Shown: positions 25,501 to 44,315 of the stretch, in pieces | Layout: each line of letters starts with the position of its first letter | Position numbering within the stretch: position 1 is the stretch's first letter | From: Siphlonurus alternatus | Taxonomy: Eukaryota; Arthropoda; Insecta; Ephemeroptera; Siphlonuridae | Length of the DNA: 64,000 nt | Direction: 5' to 3' | NCBI GenBank assembly: GCA_949825025.1 | Contig: OX463778.1 | Coordinates: 26,469,551-26,533,550 of the forward strand | Position numbers and translations under genes: made by a program | Notes under the pieces: model-generated | Seen by the model: the letters and a program-made list of their open reading frames with translations, nothing else | Database searches by the model: none | Told to the model about the DNA's origin: nothing

Positions 25501-25684
25501 TTTTTTGTAGTCATGCTTTTTTATTTTTTTGTAACAATTTTCAATATATATTAACAGTTAAATATACACATATTTCTCAATAAATCTCATTCGTATATAT
25601 ATGCGAATGAGACTTCATTCTCCCAATGCTATAATAAGTAAAATATAACGTAATTAACATAAAAGCTTATAATAAAATAAATAA
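22584..25684. other. AT-rich non-coding stretch with short repeats
   Basis: Contains a 25-bp (AT)n tract at 23845-23869. A near-perfect 28-bp palindrome lies at 25585-25612 (TCTCATTCG arms around TA repeats). GC-richer patches occur at 22840-22950 and 24900-25080. The minus-strand frame at 22742-22969 has an in-frame acceptor-like CTACAG, but no domain and no good donor, so it is not called. Confidence 0.4.
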
Positions 25685-26080
25685 TCTCATTACAAAATAT
25701 TTAATCTCCATGAATTAGATCTGAACTCATTACATCCAAGACTCAAAGCTTTTTTACTAACGATTTTAGATAATAAATTCCAATTTACAAATGATCTATT
25801 AAAAAATGATGAAACCGCTGCTAAGAAAAGTGCAATTAATTCAGAAAAATCAATTAATGAAATTTCATCTGTTGTCTCACCATCCATTATTAGTAAAAAT
25901 GATACTATTAATGATAATGTTTTGAGTTCAAATGTTGATAATTTTAATCTGGCATCTCAATTGAAATCCCCCATTAAAAATTCTCAGGAAGATACACAAT
26001 CTTCCCCTGTGAGATCACGGCTCCGTGCCAGTACACTAAACAGTATCTCCACCAAATTGCCCAACAAAAAAAAAACTTAA
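25685..26080 (+). pseudogene. LINE ORF1, C-terminal remnant
   Basis: A frame of about 131 codons is open from just after a TAA at 25682-25684 to TAA at 26078-26080. It has no start methionine at its beginning. The product is rich in Asn, Ser, Lys and Ile, with a basic end (RSRLRAS ... KLPNKKKT). No zinc knuckle or RNA-binding domain is visible. It occupies the position of the nucleic-acid-binding ORF1 protein of LINEs. The frame ends in a run of ten A followed by CTTAA, and overlaps the upstream part of the ORF2 frame by at least 30 bases. Confidence 0.6.
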
Positions 26081-26177
26081 TGTTCAGGTTCACTCAGCCC
26101 CATGTAATATTAAAATTCTTCAGCTTAACTTACCAGGCCTAAAAAATAAATTACCAAAATTTGAGTATTTTCTTGAA

Positions 26178-29081
26178 ATGGTTGATTGTGATATAATTAT
26201 ATTATGTGAACATGGGCTGAATGAATCTGAAATTATAACAATAAATTTTAAAAATTTTATGATAGTTTCATATTACTGTAGAGATATTCAAAAATGTGGG
26301 GGAGTAGTAATTCTATCTCGTAAAGGTTCAAATATAAATGATATTAAAATAAAATCCATTGAATCAGTTTTTGAATGCTGCATAGCGAAATTAGTAATTA
26401 ACAATACAACAAACATTTATTTTGCTTCTATATATCGCCCACCTAATATATCTAGAGTGATGAAAAAAATTCAGAATTTTGACAACACAGAAAATAATAT
26501 AAAACCATTCTTAAAAGAATTTGAAATGTTATGCAAAAAATTAATTAAATACTGTAAAAATAATGATGATTTTTTTATTATTGCGGGTGACGTAAATCTT
26601 AATTTATTTATTGATGATGCAAATGTAATTTTATATAAAGATATACTGGACTCATACAAGTTGGAAATTGTTAATAGTTCCGCTACTAGAGAAACAATGA
26701 AAACGGCTACTTTAATTGATCATATTATTAAAAGTACATCTGCTATTAATACTAATTATAAAACTGAAAAAACAACTCTGTCGGACCATAACTATACTAT
26801 AGTCACAATAACATTAAATAACTCGAAGAACATTGATAAAATACAAGAAAAACAATTTTATTATAAACGAATATTTGACAAATGCAATTTAGATAATTTT
26901 CTGCTCCTATTAATTCGTGAAGAATGGAATGATTTATTAAATCCTGATCTCAATTCAAATGAGAGATGGTCAAAATTTCTTGAAATTTTTATTTATCATT
27001 TCAACGAGGCTTTTCCTGTTGTTAAAAGAAAAATTTCAAGTAACAAAAATAAACCTTCCTGGATACTCAATAACCCCCATCTTTACGAACAAGGGATTTC
27101 TTTAAAACGCTTACACTATGATGTAAAATTTACTGACCCAAATTTAGAGTCTACTTATAAAAAAGAAATGAAATCTTATAAACAAAATATGGCCACCGCT
27201 AAATTTAAAGAGAATGACCATGAAATAAAAGGAGCTAATAATAAAATTAAAGCTACGTGGAATATAATTAATAAAGAATGCAAAACAAAGAAAACAAATG
27301 TTAATAATAAGAATAATTATGAATTATGTATAAATAGTGTAACGATTACAGACCCCAAACTAATTTGCAATTTATTTAATAATTTTTTTGTCAAGACAAT
27401 TGAAAATATAATAACAGAAAAATTTCCTTTTAATTATTCTAATACTTTAATTATTGTCGATTCTGATAAAAGTAAAACGAAATTAAATTTTAGTTCGATA
27501 GACCCGATTTATATTTTAAATCGAATGAAATCCCTTCCTAATAAGTATGCAGCTGGCCCAGACGAAATACCATATACTGTTGTAAAATATTGTGCTTCTG
27601 TTTTGTCTGTCCCTTTATCTAATTTAATTAACCATTCAATATCAGATGGTATATTTCCTGATTGTTTAAAGGATTCTAAGATTTATGCAACTCATAAAAA
27701 AGGCCCAACTTTCATTATTGATAATTACAGACCAATATCAAATACATCTGTTTTTGGCAAATTATTTGAGAATACATTAGACGATCAAATTACGGATTAT
27801 CAAACAGAAAATCATTTAATTGCTCCCTGTCAACATGGATTCTTGAAAGACCGTTCTACTGATACAGCACTATTTGATCTTTTAAGCCACGTTTATATGG
27901 CAATAGATAATAAACTATTTTGCGTTGCAATATTTTTTGATTTATCTAAAGCGTTTGATAGTCTAAATAAAGATGTATTATTGAATAAATTTGATAACAT
28001 GGGAATAGGAGTTTCGAGTCGTAATCTATTAGATTCATATCTAACTAACAGACAACAATATGTTGAATTAAATTCAAATTCTAACGGCCAAAATATTACA
28101 TATAAATCAGACAAATTACCGATTACACTTGGAATTCCTCAAGGAGGAAAAATGTCAGCCACATTGTTTAATACAGGAACAAATGACTTATCAGATCATG
28201 TCAAGAATGCGGTATTAGTAAAGTATGCTGATGATATTACAGCTATAATCACAGCAGAAGCCGAAGATGAATTAATTCGTAAGATTAAACTTACTATTGA
28301 AGAGGTACATACATGGTGTACAAATAATAAGCTAATATTAAATTCAACTAAAACCGAATACATCCAATTTCATTCCCCTAGACAAATCCCTTTGAATAGT
28401 TATTTGTTGCAATTAGCCGGGAAAACAATTAAAAGAGCAGAGTCTGTTAAGTTTCTTGGTCTACACATTAATGAAAGTTTGGATTGGTCTTTACATGTAA
28501 ATGCGATTTGTAAGAAGATAAATTCGGCCAATTTTATGTTATATACAATCAGGAATCATGTATCTCATGAAACCTTGCTAACCATATATTATGCGTATGT
28601 TTATCCACATTTGGCATATGGCATAATAAATTGGGGATGTAAATCGGAACTATTGAATCGATGTTTTGTTTTGCAAAAGAGAGCACTTAGAACGATTTTA
28701 AGAATACCAAAAGGACAGTCGTGTGTTTCACATTTTAAGGCTAATAAAATGTTAACTGTCCCTTGCATTTATATTTTAAATTGTGCCTCATTCAAAAAAA
28801 ATCATCCAAATTTTTATGTTCAGAATGATGGCTATCATGACTATAATACTAGGAATAAATCGAATGTAGTTACTGAAAGACATAACACACAATTTTTCAA
28901 AAACTGTGCAATGTATCAAACAGCAAAATTTTATGAATTTTTACCAGCATGTTTGAAAGAAATAAAAACCAGTAAACTTTTTCGCACAAAATTAAAGAAT
29001 GTATTGATCAATAAAGAGTTTTACTCTATTAAAGCTTTTGAGAGTAATAAAATGTCTGAAAAAGTATTATCAGGATTATAA
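26178..29081 (+). CDS. LINE ORF2: endonuclease-reverse transcriptase
   Basis: 967 codons from the first ATG, uninterrupted. The N-terminal third is an exonuclease-endonuclease-phosphatase (APE-like) domain that nicks target DNA: catalytic-type Glu at residue 11 (LCEHGL), YRPP at 86-89, GDVN at 137-140, LIDH at 179-182 and LSDHN at 201-205. The reverse transcriptase follows: AAGPDEIP at 458-465, NYRPISN at 516-522, FDLSKAFD at 587-594, GIPQGG at 652-657 and the catalytic YADD at 683-686. The thumb region contains [12 protein letters not shown], and a C-terminal block has YNTRN at 889-893. The frame stays open upstream of this ATG to at least 26050. The first endonuclease strand, with its Asn (ILQLNLPGL, about 26114-26140), lies there, so the true start is probably upstream or reached by frameshift. 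Odd points are [13 protein letters not shown] in place of the more usual PQGS-x-LGP-x-LF, and YADD rather than FADD. Confidence 0.92.
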   Translation: MVDCDIIILCEHGLNESEIITINFKNFMIVSYYCRDIQKCGGVVILSRKGSNINDIKIKSIESVFECCIAKLVINNTTNIYFASIYRPPNISRVMKKIQNFDNTENNIKPFLKEFEMLCKKLIKYCKNNDDFFIIAGDVNLNLFIDDANVILYKDILDSYKLEIVNSSATRETMKTATLIDHIIKSTSAINTNYKTEKTTLSDHNYTIVTITLNNSKNIDKIQEKQFYYKRIFDKCNLDNFLLLLIREEWNDLLNPDLNSNERWSKFLEIFIYHFNEAFPVVKRKISSNKNKPSWILNNPHLYEQGISLKRLHYDVKFTDPNLESTYKKEMKSYKQNMATAKFKENDHEIKGANNKIKATWNIINKECKTKKTNVNNKNNYELCINSVTITDPKLICNLFNNFFVKTIENIITEKFPFNYSNTLIIVDSDKSKTKLNFSSIDPIYILNRMKSLPNKYAAGPDEIPYTVVKYCASVLSVPLSNLINHSISDGIFPDCLKDSKIYATHKKGPTFIIDNYRPISNTSVFGKLFENTLDDQITDYQTENHLIAPCQHGFLKDRSTDTALFDLLSHVYMAIDNKLFCVAIFFDLSKAFDSLNKDVLLNKFDNMGIGVSSRNLLDSYLTNRQQYVELNSNSNGQNITYKSDKLPITLGIPQGGKMSATLFNTGTNDLSDHVKNAVLVKYADDITAIITAEAEDELIRKIKLTIEEVHTWCTNNKLILNSTKTEYIQFHSPRQIPLNSYLLQLAGKTIKRAESVKFLGLHINESLDWSLHVNAICKKINSANFMLYTIRNHVSHETLLTIYYAYVYPHLAYGIINWGCKSELLNRCFVLQKRALRTILRIPKGQSCVSHFKANKMLTVPCIYILNCASFKKNHPNFYVQNDGYHDYNTRNKSNVVTERHNTQFFKNCAMYQTAKFYEFLPACLKEIKTSKLFRTKLKNVLINKEFYSIKAFESNKMSEKVLSGL

Positions 29082-29123
29082 AATAAACAAAATTATAAAT
29101 TTACATATACATTGTATTGACTG

Positions 29124-29186
29124 ATATATATATATGTATGTATATGTATATATACATATATGTATGTGTGTGTATATGTGTATGTG

Positions 29187-29247
<61 letters not shown>

Positions 29248-29262
29248 ATATATATATGTATG

Positions 29263-29295
<33 letters not shown>

Positions 29296-29296
29296 G
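29124..29296. repeat. TA/TG microsatellite in the LINE 3' UTR
   Basis: Alternating TATA, TGTG and TATG blocks of about 170 bp begin 43 bp after the ORF2 stop. The Tyr/Ile/Cys/Val-repeat frames on both strands are artefacts of this repeat. Confidence 0.95.
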
Positions 29297-29496
29297 TTCC
29301 ACATAAACTAAAATTTATCAGTATTAATGGTGACTTTGGCTTGTATTTTGTTTTTATTATTATTGTCAGTGATTGTGTTTGATAGTGTTAAATAACTTAT
29401 GTAAATGTGTTTAAGTTTGATGTTTTTATGTTGTATTTTGTCCAATTTTGACTTGAACATATGTTTGTCTTGTACAACCAAAAAGAAGTTCCAAAA

Positions 29497-29527
<31 letters not shown>

Positions 29528-30139
29528 TTTATGTACACAATACATTTCTAAGTAATCCATCATGCAAATAACATGCATAATGGAACAAATGCTCGATAAT
29601 GAAATGTAAATTTGCTGCTGTCGTTAGGAATAATTTGCAGCTTCATTTGTCTCCTCCTTGTTGAGTTCGACAAATGATCCGTTCGTATCAGTACAACGAG
29701 GCGGAGCAGACAGCTTCGATCGTCAAGTGTGCTTCTGCCGAGATTGATAGTGCGATCGATGCTGCTGCTCCAGATGATGCTGCGTCTGAGATGTCGCTAA
29801 TTGGCGGCCGTCTGAAGACCACGTCCCAACCAACGACGCAGCAAGCCCGTGGGGCGTCACGTGCCACGTCACTGATCTAGCTGCACGAGATATTTTATTG
29901 ACGAATAAACTCAATATCACGAGATTCTATTGCTTTCTTTGTAATTTTTCTATAGGGCTCTCGAGAGTGATATTAATACAGTCGATGAGTATTTTGATCT
30001 CCATAAAGTTGATTATATTGTTTTTTGCTGCATTATTACCAGCAATAAAAAAAATGCAGTAAAAATTGCTTCAACTATTGGTTTAAGATTCTATCCTCTC
30101 CGTCTTAATTTCCGACTGTAAGTACATGTGAGGACTTAC
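29528..30139. other. Intron sequence with a GC-rich patch (29660-29880)
   Basis: Between the LINE tail and PTB exon 3. The 220-bp patch is rich in GC and contains CACGTG/CACGTC motifs at about 29857-29873. It has open frames on both strands (plus 29674-29880, minus 29723-29920), but none shows a domain or a phase-0 acceptor on the minus strand that would continue the PTB exon. It may be a regulatory element or a missed exon. Confidence 0.35.
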
Positions 30140-30220
30140 CCGGAGTTGCTGGAGCTGCGTTCGCACGTACTCTGCCCTGGTAGCCTGGTCAGCGCCCGCC
30201 ACGGGAAACGAACCCATGTA
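30140..30220 (-). CDS. PTB/PID-domain gene, exon 3 (start of the PTB domain)
   Basis: Read on the minus strand, TTTGTTTCAG at 30221-30230 is followed by 81 bases and then GTAAGTCC, the strongest pair of splice sites in the window. The exon is 27 whole codons with no stop: YMGSFPV, AGADQAT, then RAEYVRTQLQQLR. A hydrophobic strand ending GSFPV followed by an amphipathic helix is the opening of a PTB/PID fold. From memory, it resembles the PTB of SH2D5-type adaptors most closely. PTB domains bind NPxY-type peptides or lipids in signalling adaptors. It starts in phase 0 and exon 2 ends in phase 0, so direct joining keeps the frame. It ends in phase 0, and the rest of the domain must come from exons at lower coordinates, which I could not locate. 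The link to exons 1 and 2 is inference. Confidence 0.7.
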
Positions 30221-33200
30221 CTGAAACAAATCAAGAGCTGGTTACTTATGCATTGAGAAATAAATACATTGACTTCAATAATCACTTTCGCGTTGAGCCC
30301 TTGCTGAAAGGAAGACACTATTAGTTGCTCAGTCACCAGCAATGGACGGTACAGAAACTAGCTGTATTACTAGAGTAATTACCTATGTAACAATGATCAC
30401 TTTATATACACGATATAACAAAAGTGGAAGATAAAATAGCTTGAATGAAGTCGCCAGCAGTGCAAGTTCACACCTACATGATGGTTAGTCATCCCAACTA
30501 TCACAAAATATAACAGCATTTAAATTTATAAAATAAGAATCGTCAGGAGAGACATTATATAATCCTCTTGCTTTATTGATTCTTAATACGTATTATTTTA
30601 TCCTATAAGTGATACAGAATACTTTATATTATAATATGTACTGTAATAAAAAAACTTTAATCTCTTCTAATGGAGTTTAGTATAAAAATTGTATGAAATA
30701 CAATTGCAAGTTCTAAATATTAAATAATCTTATATATTATAATTGCATCACTACATTTTAATTTTAACGCTTACATTTTGTCATGTTATTTTGACATTTA
30801 GCTTTTATAAATAACTGTATGGCTTCACTTTGCTAGCGAGGTGAAACTACTCACAAGAATTATTAGTGACAATGCATGACGCTAGAACACAAGAACCTTT
30901 CTTCATATCACAAGGATTAAAACTCTGAAACTTGTGGCAAAATTACTGGAAAATTCCGACTTGTGTTTGTTTGGGGGGTCCTCGACATGAAGTTGTTTTC
31001 ACAAGACGCCTCGCTAGCTCGGCGACTCTGGTGTCGTTATAACCCGCGTAAGACGCTGCCAAGACGAAGGAAAAACACGGCGCAATATTGTAGAGGGTGT
31101 AAGTGAGTTAACTCGCGATCCGCTCGCCGCACAAACCTGATTATGGCCTCCTCAGCAAACGTACCATGTTGTTTCAGCAGAGGGTTTACTTTCGCAAAAC
31201 GTATTTTCAGAAAGATGTTTCTTTTTAAAATGAATTTATGTTCTAACAAGATCAAGCGTATAAATGAGTTACATGTGTATTTAAAGAAAAGACAAACATA
31301 ATTTGGTCATTTATTTGTATTTTCATTCTTTTCAAATTTTGAAAGTCATTTTATTTTTTTTTTAAATGATAAATAATATATTACATGAAGATAGTTATAA
31401 TATTTAATTATGTGGCGCTAAGTAAGTTAATCAAGATGAAATTACTGTTACTTAATGTTTATAAAGATGACAAATGGTTTTACTTGTTAGCCGTACGGGA
31501 GTTTCATGTTTACGTTTGGATAGCGCACGAAGAGGTCCGATGCCACCCAAAGATCTTTGGGATGTAGGCAGAAAACCCTATAAAAACGTATGCTGCCCAT
31601 GTCATATTATTGTTTTGTGTCATATTATTATTTTATTAGTTATATGACGTATGGTGAAAGAGCCGTATATTCAGTGGCTTAAAATGCAAGATTAGGTGGA
31701 GGTACTGTACTCAAGTGTTTAAACTTATATAGAAAATTAGATGGACTGATGGGGGTGGGTCCACCTTTCCTTTACAAACGTCTTAATCTTCTTATGCCTC
31801 TTCTTCCGAATGACAAGACCTCGCTCCCTCCAATTCTAGTTATTCCACTGATGCCTCTAATCTTAATTGCATTACTGTTGTATTTTCTCAAATTTGACCA
31901 TTTGGAGAGAAAAATAAATACTTAGGAATTATAGTTTACTGACAATGAGAGCAGCCGGAAGTGTTTTCAAGCACAGTTTCTGCAGTTTGCCACATGGTAT
32001 ATTCTACACGAAAAATAAAAATAATAACATAACAATAAGAAATATATTTAAATTAAATAGCATGGGAAGATCATATACGAATAATTTATCAAGTTTTCGA
32101 TTGATAAATTTATAATTCTTGAGCGTGTATTCAGATAGTAAAAAATTGCTTCATTATCAAAGCGATTTGCTGTTCTTTATTTTGTATATAGCTCTGTGCT
32201 TGAACTTCAATTGGAAACAGTGATTTAGTTTGACTATATATTATATACTGTGGTGGAAGCTTAAATTCTCTACGAACAATCAAAAGCAAATTAAATGTCA
32301 ACTCTGTTTCATTCTTTTTGGTCACATGAGTTTACACAAAGCAAAATGAAGAGTAAAAGAAAGTAAAACCGAATTTCGCAGAAAAAAAAAAGCTACGTAG
32401 TTGACAAGATATATATAAATTACTACAAACAGAAAAGCGAAACATTTTTTTCTTTGTAATAAAAAAAAAAAGCACTTCTTGGTTCATAAATCGTTTATGA
32501 TGACATTTTCTTTGTGAAGTAAAGAAGATTGCGAAAGTCGCCTCCTTCCCAAAGTTCATCAGTGAGTATCTCAAAACGACATCGTATAGCTCATGCCGCA
32601 ACAAAACTTCGCGATATCAATTTGGAAGAGTGTCTAATAAATTGTCTCATCAAATTCTGATCGTTAGTAATACACGTGATATCACATGGATAGTAGAAAT
32701 TACAAGATTAAGCAACTTATGTAGCTGAAACTAAAGATTTTTTGTTTCTTTTGTTGTTTATAGCTATAATAATAGTATTAGCCTAATAGTTATAGTAATA
32801 TAACTTTATGCTAATACTGAATACTCAATTCATTTTTGTAATTTAAAAAATTGCGTACAGACAACACTATACATTTCTAAATGATTTTTTTATGTTGCTG
32901 TAATAATAAAAATAATTGGTTAAAAGTTAAAATCAATTCTAAATATCATGCTTTATTGCATTTTCTTTTCAATTTTCCCCTATTGGTAGAACTCGACACT
33001 GGTTTCAGTCTAATGCGTGTACAAATGAGATACTTTTTAATTATTTTCCTTTAGTATTTTCTCATTTCAGATTTCATCATTGGATATCTTGCATAGAAGA
33101 CGACATTTTTGCGGGATACACAAAAGGTACATAAAATTTAATTTCCGTCTCTCCTCAGACAAAGAACGTTTGTTCGGGTTGAAACTTGAAAGCTCTCTCC

Positions 33201-33587
33201 CTCAATTTAACCACAGTACTTTATATATTGTACCTCTTTGTAGTCCATCCCGTGGCTTCTATAATAATCAAGACGTTACAACACGCTTGGTGGGTCTCCA
33301 TACAGCAATAAAAGACACGAGGAGACGACATATATAAGGATTTTTTTTTTTTCCCTGACCTCGGGCGAACTTGAAGTAAACATAATCTCGGGTACGTCTA
33401 CAGACTTTGTCGGATCACTTGACAGAAACTCAATATAGTACGCAGCTCTACGCAATATATACTCGAGCAGCTCTGTCACAAAAGCACTATCTGAAAAAAA
33501 AAATTTTAGAAGCAATAAATATCTGCTTGAAATTGTTGAACTTTTGTGTTTGGTGCATTTGTAAGATTAATATCATAGAAATTAGAA
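30221..33587 (-). other. Presumptive intron 2, right of exon 3: no gene seen
   Basis: The start of the roughly 20.6-kb interval between exons 2 and 3. Mostly AT-rich. A GC-richer patch at 30985-31150 has no splice-bounded frame. Short frames at 33080-33337 and 33276-33515 oppose each other and show no domain. Confidence 0.4.
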
Positions 33588-33728
33588 GGCGCGCGATTCA
33601 CGAAGAAAATTATCCAGGTTTCTCACTAACTACGTTTTGTGTCATTCTAAACCAATGACACTAGATATAAACGCGGTTAGTGAAAATCTGAATAACTTTC
33701 TGGATAACTCCTTCGTGAATCGCGCCCG
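33588..33728. mobile_element. MITE copy, best-preserved member of the GGGCGCGATTC family
   Basis: Inverted ends of about 28 bp: the left reads GGCGCGCGATTCACGAAG and then TTATCCAGG, and the right, on the other strand, GGGCGCGATTCACGAAGG and then TTATCCAG. Inner inverted pieces (TCTCACTAAC / GTTAGTGA) extend the symmetry, so most of the 140 bp can fold. It has no coding capacity. Related copies are at 5343-5443 and near 11001-11060. The target duplication is not evident. Confidence 0.7.
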
Positions 33729-35928
33729 CAATAGCTACATAATAGGGCTGTCTCAAGCTAGATCGAATGATTTCGCAGCACGTGAGTTAAAATATTTAAA
33801 ATGTAAGAACCTATGCGGTCAGGTGTAGCCGCACACACAGCTTTGTATCGCATGCCTTCGTTTGATAAGAAGTTTAGAACCGGTTGAATGAGAAAGGTAT
33901 AATACAATCGCATGCTTATCATCGCATAAAAACGAGAGGCTATGTGCGATCCGCCGTATTTTTTTAATACATAAATCTTTTTCATTGTACATATTGACAA
34001 CATTCATTTACAACTAATATACATTTTTGCAGTGGTAACAATTTTTTAAAAAAATTATTTTACACCATAATTTGTTTTATGAAAAAACAAAATCTACAGT
34101 GAATACAATCAAATCTTTTCTTCTGAGGAGGCGCTTGTTGATTCTGTGATTCACCTGCATGGGATCGCTCAATATTATTCATCGCAGGCATTTAGATATG
34201 TTTGTGTAAGAGATGGTACTTCACGAGAACGGCTGAAATAATGTTCCAACTCGCATGTCACTCACACCTAAGTGAAGTGTGACGTATATAATAATGGACT
34301 CTCAGACGGATCATTTGTCACTTCGGTCCCGATAACTCTGAGTGCCTCCATCAAGCTTTCACCTGCAAACACACGCTCTGACTGTCACTCGAATATGTAG
34401 GGGGTTCTAGCAGCGCTTGTGTGTTATAAGCATTCAGTTGATATTTATTTTAAACCATGGGTACTAATGATATTTTACATTAGGTTATTTTCATTTTATG
34501 TAAAAAAATCTTGAGAGAAGGTAGATTTCTGTGATGCAATAATTTTACATTATTGCTACCAAGATAGATAGTACATGGCAGGTGAACAATGTTACTAAAA
34601 GTATTTTAAAAAAGCTCAGGAAAAGACACATTTGAAATTTTATTATATATTATGCCATAAGCCATAATCATAAATTTTTATATATTTATTCGACTTCTTT
34701 CTTAATTTTTCACTATCAATTTTTGGTAATATTGCATTGTCATATTTCCAAATATATTATTTGCCTACTTTACAATTTCAGTACAGAGGCTAACTTTTTT
34801 AAAAACTGTATTTGATACAGACATTTTCTCTTTTATTACCTTTAAATTTATTATATTATGTATACAGTACACATATCATAATTATTTTTAACAGTCATAA
34901 TAATACATGGAATATGATTGCAATATAACAAACTTAAAAAGAAAACAGATAAATTCATTTAATTTGGCCATGCATCAAATTATTTTTCAGACTTTATAAG
35001 TAGTTTTCATATTTTGTACGTACTCTAATGTGTGATTTTTTTTTTTTTTATTCAACTCGATATATCTCAGACTAAATCATAACTTTCTATATTTGTGGGT
35101 GAAATTTGAAAAACATTACCTATTTATATTACATTATACTTTAAATTACACCACGACATCGATTATTTAAAATTCCCAATAATTTGTGTCAAAATTAATT
35201 ATTTTGAATTGTTCTATTACTTAATTAATATAAAGTACAACGAATGGCAATTAACCAAAGTGTTACTAAATTGAATACGATCATGAGGATTAAATTAATG
35301 TATTTAAAAAATATATGATTCATGACAATCATGACTTTTCCAGTTCAAGTGTTGGTGTTTTCATGTATTTTAAAAATTTACGAATTTCCCAGTTCGCGAT
35401 TTCCACTTTAGCCACCTAGCGTCATTACAAGCAACTATCATGTCATGAGCCTGCAATATTTCTTGATAACAGAGACATCTACATACTTATTATTGCATCA
35501 GCATTATAATAGCCGAAAATCATCATAATTTAAAATTTTCAAACTTTATTATCAATTTTATTAATGGACCAGCAAAGATGTCATAAATATTATATCAAAA
35601 ATTAAAAACACGATGACTCCGCATCTTATGACAATCCAGTTTTTATCAAAAACTCATTAAATAATAAAATAAATAAATCAATTAAATAAAACAAAACAAA
35701 TGATATAATATATAAAATATATATAATTAACACATCAACCCTAATTAATTAATTAATAATATTCTCATTAAAGTATAGAACAGTGATGTGCTAGTGACAC
35801 AACAATTTATAGCTGTGGGGAGCTAAAAGCTATATATATGTATTAATACAGTACAGCATGTATATAATATTATACATTTATTTATATATAAATAAATACA
35901 TGGCACGTGTTTAAATTAATAAGTTTGG

Positions 35929-35929
<1 letters not shown>
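33729..35929. other. Intronic AT-rich stretch, no gene seen
   Basis: A moderately GC-rich patch at 34110-34420 is the only compositional change. No supported frame, RNA gene or repeat family is seen. Confidence 0.4.

Positions 35930-35988
<59 letters not shown>
35930..35988. repeat. (AT)n microsatellite
   Basis: About 59 bp of nearly pure TA repeat. Confidence 0.95.
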
Positions 35989-36556
35989 CGGAGTGCAGTG
36001 ATAAATTCCCTATAAACGTACAGTTGAATCTCATTGCCTATATCCAGAACATTGTCTATTGGCTGCAGCACATAATAAAATTGAAACTGCGTATACCTCG
36101 TAAAGTCGATAAATAACCTCCTAATCTTGTACGTGTGACACTCAACGTTGCTGACAAAGGCAAAATAACGTGGGAACAAAGACGCTCCAGCAGTCGGGGA
36201 ATTTATTACTCAAAATACAGCTGACGAGGTGCAAATTTAATTAACAGGTAGGTCGATCATCGTCGTCACCGGAACATGGGGGGGTCATGCTCGGTGAACA
36301 CACCTCGTTCTTGGGGTTAGCCGGGAGGACGGTGGTGGTTATATTATCTATATTATATTGACGGTATATAAATTATCTTTGGCATGATATACTCGTATGT
36401 GTGGTATATGCATGCATGGCATACACCATACATTGAGGGGGAGGGGGTGGCAGCGAGCACATATGTGAGCTTTAATTGGTACCTTAATATGAGTTCATTG
36501 TAATTAATTTAATTTCATTCATGTATTTTTTACTGTTTTTTTATATTTTTATTAAT

Positions 36557-43099
<6,543 letters not shown>

Positions 43100-43154
43100 A
43101 ATATAATATATATATAATATATATTATATACAGTATATATATATATATATATAT
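43100..43154. repeat. Interrupted (TA)n tract
   Basis: TA-rich dinucleotide repeat with a CAG interruption. Confidence 0.85.
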
Positions 43155-44182
43155 CGGAAAAATACGAAAAATGATAATTACATAGTATAATATGCAAAAT
43201 ATTTTTAGGGCGATTGGGGCGTTAAGCACACAAGGTTCATATACTTTTTGTCTTATTTATTTACAAAAAAAAATTTACTAATGAAAATAAACATTTTTTT
43301 TTTAAATTTTAAGAAAACAAGCTCAACAAATACAAGATTGCTATAAATTATAATTTTAATATTAGCTATGTTTATAGATTATGTTCTGATAAGCGTTATT
43401 ATAAATGAAACAAGCTTGTATTTTTCCCTCAGTAAATTCAATATACAGAAAACAACTATTTACCATCATCCTCTCTGGCTGAAACGTTGCAAACTCATCA
43501 AGCAAAATCCGACATTGCAAAAGGCAATTTCCTAATTTTCCATCGCGCTGACGTCGAGATCTATCCTCAGCAACAACATGGGGCAAGCTAATCCCATTTT
43601 ACATGGGGGAACCGAGTCCACGTTCATTCCTGGCACTCCGGTCGAGGTTTGCTGTTAATTTTACAAGAAGATCTACTCAACAGAATGGGAATGAAAATAA
43701 ACGATAAATTAAATAAATACTTATATAATTAATATCAATCACTGGCCAAAATTCTAGGTTTTAATTTTTTTTCCCGCATGAAAGTCCTCAATCGCATTTA
43801 ATCTTATTTTACTTTTCATGACTATCCACCAAAGAATATAAAGTGTACTGACAATTAGTTTGACGTGACAGTATTTCTTATGCTACGATCTTGAAGCTCT
43901 TAGATGCCTTTTTCCAGCATAATTATCCATATTTGCAATAAAAAAATAATCCTGGATCATGTAAATTATGAGCAACTGTCTCTTTGATAATAAAGTGTAT
44001 GCCCAATTCAGGACTTTCTGTATAAAGAAGGTTTTGGCCAGTTTCGTCGTTCTATTGATTTGTATCTCTTTAAACGTGACGTCATAATAACTTAGACAGT
44101 TAGTACTGCTAGTATGTGTTGAAACAATTGCTCCGCGCCACTCTTTTATATTTTGCTTGACAAAAAGGTTAAACATCACACA
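43155..44182. other. Intronic stretch with one weak exon candidate
   Basis: On the minus strand, about 43463-43552 reads a plausible peptide (GKLGNCLLQCRILLDEF, then ATFQPERMM) ending at a GTAAAT donor, with CGACGTCAG as a weak acceptor. The pyrimidine tract is poor and no domain is recognised. It is not called as a gene. Confidence 0.3.
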
Positions 44183-44315
44183 CAGGTGCGGATCCAGAAC
44201 CAAATTTCGGAGGGATGGGGGCCCTCTTCATAGGCCGGGGCAATGTTTAAAAAAATTGAATGGGGGAAATGACTATATTGCTCATGTTAAATCCGAAATT
44301 GGGGGGGGGGGCGCC
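44183..44315 (+). mobile_element. hAT-like MITE fragment with G tract
   Basis: Starts with CAGGTGCGGATCCAG, the terminal motif seen at 63049, and ends in a G tract followed by GCGCC. The opposite terminal repeat and a target duplication are missing, so this is a one-sided remnant or a diverged copy. Confidence 0.55.

Larger units (their letters stand above)
25685..29527 (+). mobile_element. Non-LTR retrotransposon (Jockey/CR1-like LINE), 5'-truncated
   Basis: The element carries the end of an ORF1, an ORF2 with apurinic-type endonuclease and reverse transcriptase, a 3' UTR with a TA/TG microsatellite, and a short A-rich (AAAT)n tail at about 29491-29527. The order EN-RT without RNase H, and the C-terminal HDYNTRN block after the RT, fit Jockey/CR1-group LINEs. 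The clade assignment is from memory of motifs. The 5' limit is unclear: the ORF1 frame is open only from 25685, and no target duplication was found. The insertion is between candidate PTB exon 3 (30140) and the left edge, so it is probably intronic to that minus-strand gene, in antisense orientation. Confidence 0.9.

Noticed and set aside
26080..26142. ATG overlapping the LINE ORF1 stop as the ORF2 start
   Set aside because: It is in a third frame and reaches a stop after about 20 codons.
29093..29382. Tyr/Ile/Val/Cys-repeat frames on both strands
   Set aside because: They are translations of the TA/TG microsatellite in the LINE 3' UTR.
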